From NCBI RefSeq assembly GCF_049532895.1, contig NZ_CP064031.1, forward strand, positions 1,364,001-1,428,000: DNA of 64,000 nt, written 5' to 3'. Origin of the DNA: Dyella_B acidisoli (lineage in GTDB: Bacteria; Pseudomonadota; Gammaproteobacteria; Xanthomonadales; Rhodanobacteraceae). Under the pieces are notes generated by a model. The model saw only the letters and a program-made list of their open reading frames with translations. It was not told where the DNA came from and ran no database searches. The stretch's first letter is position 1. Each line of letters starts with the position of its first letter. Below, piece by piece: positions 34,211 to 42,522 of the stretch. A program made the translations under genes and the position numbers.

Positions 34211-36010
34211 TCATTGCCCCATATTTCCAGCGTCGAGAACCTTGGTGTGCTCGCCGAGTTCGGTATGGGCGATCACACGATTGCGGCCGATGTGCTTGGC
34301 CCTGTACAGCGCCGCATCTGCGTCTCGGCACAGGCGCTGTAGGTCATGACCGGACGTCTGGGTGGAAGCCAGGCCAATGCTGGCGGAGAACATTATCACG
34401 CGCCCTTCGATATTGATTGGCGTGGACTCAATAGCCGTGCGAATGCGGTCGGCGATAGCCGCTCCCTGCCCGGGTGAGCACTCAAACAGCAGGATGCCGA
34501 ACTCCTCGCCGCCAAGGCGGCCGAATAAATCGTTTGTACGCAACAGCTGCTTGGAGATGGCGACCGTGTGCTTCAAGACGGCATCGCCGATGGCGTGACC
34601 ATGGGTATCGTTGATTTGCTTGAAATAGTCCAGATCGATGAATACCAGGCAGGCAGAGCCTTGCTTGCGCTCCAGCAGGTGCAGAGCACGCCGTGCTTCA
34701 CTGATGAAGTGCTGGTGATTGAAGATGCCGGTAAGGCCATCGAGACGGGCCTGTTGCTTGAAATGGAGCTGCGAGCGCTTGAGGCGAAACAGCCAATAGA
34801 TGACGGATGCCAAAACTACCAACAGCAGGACAATATAGAGTCGGCCGGTCTCGATCGTCTTGGCCGCAAGCGCCTGCTGCAATCGAAGCATGCTGTTTTG
34901 CTTGCTCAGCTTTTCCGTTTCGAGCTTTTGGGCAAGCATGTGCTGCTGGGCTACATCATAAGCCAGCGTCCTGGCGCTGACATCGTTGAGATAACCGATG
35001 TTCTGGGCGACGTAGCGTTCGTAATAGCTCAGTGCGGCTGTCACGTTGCCATGCTTTTTTTCAACGTGATAGAGCACTTCGTAGGCGTCTCTCAACGCTT
35101 CGTTGACATCATCCGGAGAAGCGGTAGCCAGGACGTCGAGCGCTGCCTCGCGTGCTTGGTCGTCCTCGCCCAGTTTCCAATACCCCTGAGCGAGCTTCAG
35201 TCGAAGATACAGCGTGTTGTAGTAATTGGGGTTCGAGCGAATGCCAGGAGCAATATGCTGAAGCAACGCTACGGCCTTGTCCGGACGCTCCTCATCCAAG
35301 TAAAGGCTGCCCTTTATAAGCCACAGCGAATCAGTAATGACCGGCTCGCCTGCGTTCTGGCAGATCTCGATTCCTTGTTGAAGCTCCGGCGTCGTGGAGG
35401 TTAGCTGGTGACTCTCGTGGAACACGTGTAGAAGCATGGCTTGCGGTTTACATGATGTTTCCCCCGCAGGAAGCATCTGCATCATGTCGCGCGCATAGTT
35501 AGCCGCCAGATCGTACTGTCCTGCAGATTTGAGCAACTGTGAGAGGTAGAACAAGACCTGGAAGCGCGTCAGCTGGTCTTGCATTTTCGGCAGATCGGCC
35601 ACCAGCCGATTAGCGAGCTCAAACGCCTCCGTATAGCGTTTACTGCTACCCATGTCGTTCATGAGAACGGCAGAGGCTTTGGTCATCAAGATCGAATCGC
35701 CGGAATGATCGATGATATCCCGCAGCATGGTCTCCGCATTGGCGTAATCACCCTCAAAGGAGGCCTGGTACGCGTCCAGGTAGCGCAACTGCCAGCGTTC
35801 GTGCGCGGACATGCGGGGAATTTGCTGATGCAGTACTTCCAGGAGGCGTTGAAATTGAGGGTGATTGGACGTACGCAGGCTTTCAGTCTGGACAAGTAGC
35901 GTCGCGATGGGGGGCTGTGGTGTAACGGCGCGCAGTGTCTGCATGAAAGTGCAAAAAGCCATGGCCATAAAAATGGGCCATGGCCTGAAGCGGGGCTTCC
36001 ACCTCGACAT
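34211..36010 (-). CDS. Membrane diguanylate cyclase with periplasmic TPR-like sensor
   Basis: 599 residues. A signal-anchor at 12-28 leads into a long helical, TPR-like region (about 35-380) that should lie in the periplasm. A membrane helix follows at about 391-412 (LYIVLLLVVLASVIYWLF), then a cytoplasmic GGDEF domain with RLDGLTGIFNHQHF, DLDYFKQINDTHGH and an intact GGEEF at about 500-504. An RTND inhibitory site sits five residues before GGEEF. It should make cyclic di-GMP. Its start is only five bases beyond the stop of the borosin-type peptide gene, so it is probably translated from the same message as that gene and the methyltransferase. Confidence 0.9.
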   Translation of the reverse strand: MSRWKPRFRPWPIFMAMAFCTFMQTLRAVTPQPPIATLLVQTESLRTSNHPQFQRLLEVLHQQIPRMSAHERWQLRYLDAYQASFEGDYANAETMLRDIIDHSGDSILMTKASAVLMNDMGSSKRYTEAFELANRLVADLPKMQDQLTRFQVLFYLSQLLKSAGQYDLAANYARDMMQMLPAGETSCKPQAMLLHVFHESHQLTSTTPELQQGIEICQNAGEPVITDSLWLIKGSLYLDEERPDKAVALLQHIAPGIRSNPNYYNTLYLRLKLAQGYWKLGEDDQAREAALDVLATASPDDVNEALRDAYEVLYHVEKKHGNVTAALSYYERYVAQNIGYLNDVSARTLAYDVAQQHMLAQKLETEKLSKQNSMLRLQQALAAKTIETGRLYIVLLLVVLASVIYWLFRLKRSQLHFKQQARLDGLTGIFNHQHFISEARRALHLLERKQGSACLVFIDLDYFKQINDTHGHAIGDAVLKHTVAISKQLLRTNDLFGRLGGEEFGILLFECSPGQGAAIADRIRTAIESTPINIEGRVIMFSASIGLASTQTSGHDLQRLCRDADAALYRAKHIGRNRVIAHTELGEHTKVLDAGNMGQ

Positions 36011-36015
36011 GCGGA

Positions 36016-36312
36016 CTATCGATCGCGTTGTGGTTGGTCTTCTTTATCGGGGTGGGGTGGATGAGCGGGAGCGTGTTCGTCGTGGTCATGATCCGGCTCT
36101 TCCTCATGTGAGGGGCCGTTCATATCCATCACTCTCATGGGCTTGTTACCTAGTTCGGCAAACAACGAGGAGCGATCTCCAGACATTACCGCCGTTTTCA
36201 AAGCAGCCGTGGCATCCGTCAGTTCCAAGGTTTCCACCAGTTCCTCGGCCGGAGCGCGACGCAGTGTGGCGTTCTTACCAATGGTTTCCAGCCATTCAAT
36301 CGTATCTGCCAT
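36016..36312 (-). CDS. Candidate split-borosin precursor peptide
   Basis: 98 residues with a strong ribosome site (GAGGAAAGGGGAAG). Residues 1-56 form a small helical domain (IEWLETIGKNATLRRAPAEELVETLEL, then LKTAVMSGDRSSLFAELG), similar in pattern to the binding domain of SonA-type borosin precursors. Residues 57-67 (KPMRVMDMNGP) are the likeliest core. Residues 68-98 are an acidic, His/Asp/Pro-rich tail (HEEEPDHDHDEHAPAHPPHP). It lies 59 bases downstream of a borosin-type N-methyltransferase gene on the same strand and five bases before a diguanylate cyclase gene. The precursor role is inferred from this pairing and the domain pattern; no leader-processing protease is seen nearby. Confidence 0.75.
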   Translation of the reverse strand: MADTIEWLETIGKNATLRRAPAEELVETLELTDATAALKTAVMSGDRSSLFAELGNKPMRVMDMNGPSHEEEPDHDHDEHAPAHPPHPDKEDQPQRDR

Positions 36313-36371
36313 GTGCTTCCCCTTTCCTCGTAAGGTTGACTGCTTTGAGCGTTGATGGAGCGTTTGTTACC

Positions 36372-37199
36372 TCATGCGAAGCCGATGGCTTTATCCAGCT
36401 CAGCCAGCCGTTCGCGCATGGGAAGGTTCGGCCTCAGCGGTGTGGCCGGAGTCAGTACCACAGTCTCCTGAGGAGCCAGCGTGGTATCGGGTAAATCGCG
36501 CAATTTGATGCGCCGGAACTTGGACTGTTCGATCGGCAGTGTCGCGCCATGGTAGATGATCACCTCGTGATTGAGCGGGTAATCCTGGCTGAGTCTATCC
36601 ACCAGCACCTGTCGATAGGCCGGTCCGGTTTCGAGCCGCGCCAGCGACCAGTCACCGACCACCGAGGCCTGCCATAGCACCACGTAGCCGGCGGGGTTAA
36701 TGCGATGCTCGTAGAACAGCAACTGGCTTGCTTCGAAATGCTGACAGCCGAAACGGCCGGGATCGATGCCTAAGTCGGCATAGAGGCAATCCTCGGCGGA
36801 AATGCCCGGCTCCATATACGCCTGAAAGCCTTCTGCACGGGCGACCTCGATGGCCTTGTGCGGCGACCAGGCAAAAATACCGGGATGACCGTAGAACACG
36901 ACACAGACATGCTTATCCGCGCGTACCTCGGTCATGATCAGGTCTACCCATTCCTGATAGGTTTTCATCCGTGATTTGCCTTCCGCGTAATAGGGCTGAA
37001 GGCTGCGTACATCCGGGTGCATGCGTTGCAGCCACATTTCCACGATGTGGTCGGAAAGTGCCGCGAATACTACGTCCGCTTGCTCGATACAGTTGCGTGC
37101 CAGCGGTGTGAGATGAGAGCCCAGGGTTATGCCCATGCCGACGCAAGCAAGGCTGCCATGGGTAGCGTTGTTCGATGACGGAAGAGGAACTGCATTCAT
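36372..37199 (-). CDS. Borosin-type peptide backbone alpha-N-methyltransferase (SonM-like)
   Basis: 275 residues from the ATG at 37199, which has AAGGAAGG eight bases upstream. It is a tetrapyrrole-methylase fold: GSLACVGMGITLGSHLTPLA (SAM site), then the borosin signature YYAEGKSR at 70-77, TYQ at 80-82, VCVVFYGHPGIFAWSP at 98-113, and PGISAEDCLYADLGIDP at 131-147. The Tyr-Arg-Tyr set and the FYGHPG/GISAEDCL blocks are those of OphMA and SonM, which methylate backbone amides of a peptide; corrin and porphyrin methylases differ there. The enzyme lacks a fused peptide core, so the substrate must be a separate peptide, probably the gene just downstream. A GTG at 37313 would give a longer product but has no ribosome site. 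Confidence 0.85.
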   Translation of the reverse strand: MNAVPLPSSNNATHGSLACVGMGITLGSHLTPLARNCIEQADVVFAALSDHIVEMWLQRMHPDVRSLQPYYAEGKSRMKTYQEWVDLIMTEVRADKHVCVVFYGHPGIFAWSPHKAIEVARAEGFQAYMEPGISAEDCLYADLGIDPGRFGCQHFEASQLLFYEHRINPAGYVVLWQASVVGDWSLARLETGPAYRQVLVDRLSQDYPLNHEVIIYHGATLPIEQSKFRRIKLRDLPDTTLAPQETVVLTPATPLRPNLPMRERLAELDKAIGFA

Positions 37200-37497
37200 T
37201 GCGGGACCTTCCTTAGTGACGTGATGGTCGGACTTCAGGTGCGCCGGAATACGAGGCAACAAAAGCTGGCAAGCAAAGGATGTGCCTTTATCGAGGCGAG
37301 GCTCCAAATCCACGGCTTGATTGAATACGACCTTGCCGTAATCGTTTCAGTGGGTTCGTGAAGCGGCCTTCACGATGGATGACGCTATCTGTGGTGTGAC
37401 GGGCAGGGGCCACTTTTGACCTGCAGGCGATGGTGACCGTAGGTTTGGTGTGAAGAACCCTATGACAAGGCGCGTGGCATAGGGAGCTAGCGCGCAA
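37200..37497. other. Intergenic region upstream of the borosin methyltransferase
   Basis: The 298 bases hold no convincing gene. The frame of the methyltransferase stays open upstream to a stop near 37340 and reads VDLEPRLDKGTSFACQLLLPRIP, which resembles the end of a histidine-kinase ATPase domain (GT-F---LP). It may be a worn-down remnant. The operon promoter should lie here; no clear -35/-10 pair was picked out. Confidence 0.35.
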
Positions 37498-40400
37498 CTA
37501 CATATGCAAACTGAAATCGTCGCGCGTGGTCTTGCCTTTATCGTCGATTCCTTTCGCATCCAGCTTCGGCGCCAGCACGAACACACGGTTGTCGGCGATC
37601 TTGCCGCGCAGGTATTGGCGCACCGCATCGGCGCGGCGCTCTGCCAAGTGACGTAGGGCATCCTGATCGACCGTTACGTTGGCTTCCAGCTTCTTGGTCA
37701 TTTCCTCGGGTGGCTGCGACTTGGTCAGTCCGATGAGGTCGCGTGGCTTGTCGAACTTGGCGTGCTTGTATGCCTTGGTCAGATATTTGTTGTAGTCGTC
37801 GGTGCCTGGTTTTACCGGTGCGGCTTTGGCAGCGGCGGTGCCGATGTCGTCAGCTTCTTCCTTCTGCACCATGTCGTCGACCGTAACCTTGCGCAGACCT
37901 TCTTCATCGACGGAAGGATCGATGCGGCCGGTGATGTCCAGCTTGATGTCCGGCTTCTTGTCGAGAATGTCCACCACATGGGCGAGCCGGTCTTGCGCTT
38001 GTGCATCGAGCACGGCCGATCCGGGTATGAACTCGACGTAGTCGAGATCCTGTTGTCCACCGCCGCCACCGATCGACGCCAGCAAGCGAAATGGTGAAGT
38101 CACCGCGCGCTTGAGGATATTCACGAAGGCCTGCCAGATCACGCCGCCTAGGCTGAATTGCGGATCATTGAGCGAACCGGAAACGGGGACGTGGATGTCA
38201 ATGTTGCCGTTTGAATCTTTGAGCAGCGCCACCGCAAGTTTCACCGGCAAGTGACTGACACCAGGACCTTCCATGCGATCGCCAAACGTCAGCTGGTTGA
38301 GCACGATGTGGTTGTCGGCATTCAACTTGTTCTGATCGAGCTGGTAATGCACATCCATGGTGAGCCGACCTTTGGTGATCGGATAGCCCGCATATTTGCC
38401 GGAGTAGGGCGTCAGATGTGTGAGTTCCACGTCGTCCGCTTTTGCCGTGATATCCAGAAATGCCATGGGCGTAAGCGGGTTGATGGTGCCCGCGATATTC
38501 ACCGGCGAATTGTTGTCCAGCTCGCCTTGCAGCGTGACGTCAGCCGGTTTGCCACCCGTATCTGTACCGAACGCGCCGATCTTGCCAGCGAGCTGAGTGA
38601 TGTTGGCGGTGTAATTGGGCTTGATGAAATTGTCCGTGTAATTGAGGTTGCCGTTGGCGAGCACGATCTGGCCAAGATGGATCTCGGCCGGTGGTGCGGC
38701 GGTGGTGGCGGCGTTTGCGAGCGCGGCGGTTGTGGTGGTTCCGCCTCCGGGTGCGCGCGCTGTTTCCTTGACAGGTGGAGGCGGTGCACTGGCAGTAGGC
38801 GCTGGACCGTTTTGTGCGCGTGTGACAGATACAGGCGCTTGTGCCGGATTGGAAACCACGTCCTGCAGATTGATGCGGCCGTTGGCGTTGATGATCACGC
38901 GCGCATAGAAATCGTTGATCGACAGACCGCCGATGTCGACCTTGGGCGCGCCTTCGCCCATTTGCATTTTCATGTTGTTGACCGCGAGCGAATTCCAACG
39001 TAAGAAGTCGTCGTTAGTCACTTTGTCCAGCACGCGCACACGCGCCAGCTGCATGTTGCCCTGGTAGCTCATCAGCGGTTGTGGCTTGCGATCGCGATAG
39101 CGAATGCGCCCGTTCGCGCTCAGCAGAGCGCTATCGACGTTAACGTTCAACGGTACTTGCACGAGCGATGCGAACGGCGCGACGCCCAGCTTCGTGGCTA
39201 CCACGTGTAGATCGGCGTCCATCGGCTCGGGTTTGACGTTGCCGCCCACCTTGAACTTGCCGTGACCGATCCCGCCGCTCAGATCCATCTTGATCGGCTT
39301 GTGCATGTCGTCAGAAAGATTATCGAAGCCAAATTTGTCGGCATCGATTTGGATATGTCCGTTCTTGGCGGGCAAGCTCGGATCGGTCAGCGCCAACGTG
39401 CTGCCGTCGATAACCAGATGCGCAATGCTCCAGTGCCATGACGGCGATGCGGGCTGCTTGCCCTTCGCGGGCGGAGAAGGCGTCGTCAGGGTAGTGAGAT
39501 CGACGCTGCCGTTCTTCAAGCGTTGTGCATCGATCTTCAAACCGTGCAACGTTATGTCGCCAAGCTGAGCAGTGCTGCTGCCGAGATCGAGATGATTGAT
39601 GCCGACTGCAAGCGTCTGCCACGACACCGGCTTGTGTCCGCGCTGCGCCAATGCGAAGCCGTTCACAGCGAGCTTGCTGCCATCCATCGTCAAGGCGAGC
39701 GTCTTGCTCCAATCCACTTTCTGATGCGTGTCACCATCCAGCGTACCGCTTGCAATGTCCGCGTTGAGCGCTGGCCCAAATGCCGCCAGCGGCTGAACGG
39801 CGACATGGTTTGCGCTGATCTGCCCCTCGAAACGGCTCGCGTGCACGAACAGATTGCCAGCGACATGCAGACTGCCTCCTGCGAGGCCCGACGTCAGGTC
39901 GACGCCCCCTGGTTGTTCGGAAACAGTGGATAGACCACGGATCGCGCCCTGCATGTTTTCCAGTTGCACGCGCGCCGGCGTGGAACCGCTGAGATCGGCA
40001 TAGTCGAACGTGCTGTTTTGCACAACGAACGTGCCGATCTGTGCATCCGTTGGCGGCGTTCCAGGCTTCGGCGGTGGGGCGTTCTTGCCGAGCAGTTCGT
40101 CGAAGTTCGTGCTTCCGCCATTGTGTTTGGTGTAGTGCAAGGCGGCGTGATCGAGCTGGATCGTGTTGAAGTGATAGCGCGACTCCAATGGCTGCACGTC
40201 TTGCAATGCGGCGGCGCCATGCCCCAGCTCCAGCATGGGCTCACGGCCGTGCGTAGTCATGGTGAAGTTGTCGAGCTGCAAGGCACCTTGTAGCAGCAAT
40301 TGCGGTGTCGGCTGCGCTTGTACGAAATGCAGGTCCAGCGTGCCCGACAGCAAGCCACTGGGAATTGCAGCGGGTAGCGGCGTAGGGGAGTAGGCGAGGT

Positions 40401-41157
40401 ACTTCGCCAGATCCAGATGATCCATGCTGAAGCTGATCACCGATTCGCGGCTGCTCGCGAAGGGCTTGGTCTGGCCCTGGATGCGCAACGGGCTGCCATC
40501 GACACGCATCGCCAGTAGCGGCTGCACGAAGACGTCCACGTCATGCTGAAAGTTGGCGAGGAATGGCACACCAAGTTCGAGTTGATCGACACGATGCGTC
40601 GCGTTCTGCACCTTGTCGTCAAAGCTGATATCGCCGTTGTGCACGCTGATGTTGTAGACCGCGAACCGTGTCGGCGATGCATTCGGATCGGATGGTTTGG
40701 ACGCAAATCGCTGCACGATATCGCTGAAGTTGAACGTCTGCGGTCCCGTGCGTGTGATATGAATCTGTGGATGCTGCAGCGACAGCCCGTCCAACACGGG
40801 CGCCAGATGGAACACCGAACTCCATGAGCCATTGACGACCAGTTGATCGAGATCGACGAAGGGCGCGCTGGCATCACGATCGCCGATGTGCAGCTTGTCC
40901 ACCGTCAGCCGCATCGTGTAGGGGTTCAGATGAATCGCGCCGATCGTTACCGGTCGATCGAGCTGCGTGGCGAGCTGCTTTTCGAGCTGACTCTTGATTA
41001 GCCCGGGAGCAATGAAAAAGCCGAACAGGCCGAACAACGCCAGCAAGACGGCAATGACGAGTGCGGTGATGCGCAGGCGGCGGGAGTGGTACAGGCCTAT
41101 CGCACGTTCGCGCGCGGCCGTCATCAGCGCGTGGGGTGACAGGTTCCGATTCGTCAT
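37498..41157 (-). CDS. Very large DUF748/AsmA-like envelope protein with C-terminal OmpA-like region
   Basis: 1219 residues. One N-terminal membrane helix (about 29-52, LRITALVIAVLLALFGLFGFF) is followed by the AsmA-type start (LIKSQLEKQLATQLDRPVTIGAIHLNPYTMRLTV) and a very long beta-rich region built of repeated DUF748-like segments. An Ala/Pro-rich insert lies at about 770-820. The last 200 residues contain an OmpA-like pattern (VEFIPGSAVLDAQAQDRLAHVVDIL, LAERRADAVRQYLRG). AsmA-family proteins span the periplasm and are linked with outer-membrane lipid transport; that role is inferred from the family. It stands alone on the minus strand, 298 bases from the methyltransferase gene. Confidence 0.88.
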   Translation of the reverse strand: MTNRNLSPHALMTAARERAIGLYHSRRLRITALVIAVLLALFGLFGFFIAPGLIKSQLEKQLATQLDRPVTIGAIHLNPYTMRLTVDKLHIGDRDASAPFVDLDQLVVNGSWSSVFHLAPVLDGLSLQHPQIHITRTGPQTFNFSDIVQRFASKPSDPNASPTRFAVYNISVHNGDISFDDKVQNATHRVDQLELGVPFLANFQHDVDVFVQPLLAMRVDGSPLRIQGQTKPFASSRESVISFSMDHLDLAKYLAYSPTPLPAAIPSGLLSGTLDLHFVQAQPTPQLLLQGALQLDNFTMTTHGREPMLELGHGAAALQDVQPLESRYHFNTIQLDHAALHYTKHNGGSTNFDELLGKNAPPPKPGTPPTDAQIGTFVVQNSTFDYADLSGSTPARVQLENMQGAIRGLSTVSEQPGGVDLTSGLAGGSLHVAGNLFVHASRFEGQISANHVAVQPLAAFGPALNADIASGTLDGDTHQKVDWSKTLALTMDGSKLAVNGFALAQRGHKPVSWQTLAVGINHLDLGSSTAQLGDITLHGLKIDAQRLKNGSVDLTTLTTPSPPAKGKQPASPSWHWSIAHLVIDGSTLALTDPSLPAKNGHIQIDADKFGFDNLSDDMHKPIKMDLSGGIGHGKFKVGGNVKPEPMDADLHVVATKLGVAPFASLVQVPLNVNVDSALLSANGRIRYRDRKPQPLMSYQGNMQLARVRVLDKVTNDDFLRWNSLAVNNMKMQMGEGAPKVDIGGLSINDFYARVIINANGRINLQDVVSNPAQAPVSVTRAQNGPAPTASAPPPPVKETARAPGGGTTTTAALANAATTAAPPAEIHLGQIVLANGNLNYTDNFIKPNYTANITQLAGKIGAFGTDTGGKPADVTLQGELDNNSPVNIAGTINPLTPMAFLDITAKADDVELTHLTPYSGKYAGYPITKGRLTMDVHYQLDQNKLNADNHIVLNQLTFGDRMEGPGVSHLPVKLAVALLKDSNGNIDIHVPVSGSLNDPQFSLGGVIWQAFVNILKRAVTSPFRLLASIGGGGGQQDLDYVEFIPGSAVLDAQAQDRLAHVVDILDKKPDIKLDITGRIDPSVDEEGLRKVTVDDMVQKEEADDIGTAAAKAAPVKPGTDDYNKYLTKAYKHAKFDKPRDLIGLTKSQPPEEMTKKLEANVTVDQDALRHLAERRADAVRQYLRGKIADNRVFVLAPKLDAKGIDDKGKTTRDDFSLHM

Positions 41158-41332
41158 GCCGTCGATGCTCCTTACGTGACATCGCGGACCGACCGTGCCG
41201 GCACAAGCTAACCGTGCACTATCCCCAATCTAGAAACTCATGTCGGCACGCCGTGGGGGAGTGTAGCGTGCGGTGTAGGAATTGCGTAGGAGCCTTGTCA
41301 GGTCTTTCTCGTCGATTCAGCTCTGTAACCAC

Positions 41333-41370
41333 ATGGCCATCATCGCCGCGTGAGCGGTGATGATGGCCAT
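41333..41370. repeat. Hairpin downstream of tdh
   Basis: A 12-base perfect arm (ATGGCCATCATC and its complement) plus an inner CCGC/GCGG pair form a 38-base hairpin ten bases past the tdh stop. No T-run follows on either strand, so it is a possible transcript end rather than a classical terminator. Confidence 0.6.
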
Positions 41371-41380
41371 TCGGTTCGAA

Positions 41381-42403
41381 TCAGTGCCAGGAACACACCA
41401 CCTTGCCGCATTTGCCTTCATCCATCAGGTCGAAGCCCTTCTGGAAGTCGTCGATGTGAATCTGGTGGGTGAGCACCTTCTGCAGCGGGAAGCCGGTGAG
41501 CACCATCTGAGTCATCTTGTACCAGGTCTCATACATGCGGCGGCCATAGATGCCTTGCAGCGTGAGTCCCTTGAAGATCACCTTGTCCCAGTCGATACCG
41601 GCGCCCTTGGGCAGGATGCCAAGCAGCGCGATCTTGCCGCCGTGATACATGCAATCGAGCATGTCATTGAAGGCGCGCTGGTTGCCGCTCATTTCCAGGC
41701 CCACGTCGAAGCCTTCCATGTGCAGGTCTTTCATCACGTCCTTCAGCGACTGGTTCGCGACGTTCACCACGCGCGTGGCGCCCATGTCGGCGGCGAGCTT
41801 CAGGCGGTAATCGTTGATGTCGGTGACGACCACGTTGCGTGCGCCCACGTGCTTGGCGATGCCTGCGGCGATGATGCCGATCGGGCCGGCGCCGGTGATC
41901 AGCACGTCTTCACCCACCATGTCGAACTCCAGCGCGCAGTGCGCGGCGTTGCCATAGGGATCGAAGAACGCAGCCAGCTCGGAAGGAATCTGATCCGGAA
42001 TCGGCCACAGATTGGAGGCCGGCATGGTCATGTATTCGGCAAAGGCGCCGTTGCGGTTTACGCCGATGCCGACGGTGTTCGGGCACAGGTGCTGGCGACC
42101 GGCGCGGCAATTGCGGCAGTGGCCGCACACGATATGGCCTTCGGCGGAAACACGGTCGCCAAGCTTGTAGCCGGTAACGCCCGGGCCGATGTCCACGACG
42201 CGGCCGACGAATTCATGGCCGATGGTGAGGCCGGGCCGAATGGTGCGCTGAGACCACTCGTCCCACTTATAGATGTGCAGGTCGGTGCCGCAGATCGCGG
42301 TCTTCTCCAGTTTGATCAGCACCTCGTTCGGGCCGACTTCGGGCACCGGTACTTCTTCCATCCAGATGCCTTTTTCGGGCAGGCGCTTGACCAGGGCTTT
42401 CAT
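41381..42403 (-). CDS. tdh: L-threonine 3-dehydrogenase
   Basis: 340 residues from the ATG at 42403 (MKALVKRLPEKGIWMEEVPV), matching the usual length. It is a zinc-dependent medium-chain dehydrogenase: catalytic zinc ligands in AICGTDLHIY and GHEFVGRV, the structural zinc cysteines in CGHCRNCRAGRQHLC, the NAD-binding ITGAGPIGIIAAGIA and DINDYRLKLA. It oxidises threonine to 2-amino-3-ketobutyrate for Kbl. Earlier in-frame ATGs would add a non-family extension, and none has a good ribosome site. Confidence 0.96.
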   Translation of the reverse strand: MKALVKRLPEKGIWMEEVPVPEVGPNEVLIKLEKTAICGTDLHIYKWDEWSQRTIRPGLTIGHEFVGRVVDIGPGVTGYKLGDRVSAEGHIVCGHCRNCRAGRQHLCPNTVGIGVNRNGAFAEYMTMPASNLWPIPDQIPSELAAFFDPYGNAAHCALEFDMVGEDVLITGAGPIGIIAAGIAKHVGARNVVVTDINDYRLKLAADMGATRVVNVANQSLKDVMKDLHMEGFDVGLEMSGNQRAFNDMLDCMYHGGKIALLGILPKGAGIDWDKVIFKGLTLQGIYGRRMYETWYKMTQMVLTGFPLQKVLTHQIHIDDFQKGFDLMDEGKCGKVVCSWH

Positions 42404-42522
42404 CATTTGCGGCATGGGGGACATCCACAGCAGGCGGGGAAGGGAAGGCAAGCGGCAATTATATCGGCACGTGCAGGGCGGGCCTTACTGCGCTGCGGCA
42501 TCCACGTCGCTTGTTGTGAGCC

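Noticed and set aside
36372..37199. Borosin-type gene as a corrin/porphyrin methyltransferase
   Set aside because: The fold is shared, but the YAEGK-R-TYQ and FYGHPG blocks are those of peptide N-methyltransferases, and no cobalamin or haem genes are near.
37288..37497. Small minus-strand frame of 69 codons upstream of the methyltransferase
   Set aside because: No ribosome site and no recognisable composition; treated as intergenic.
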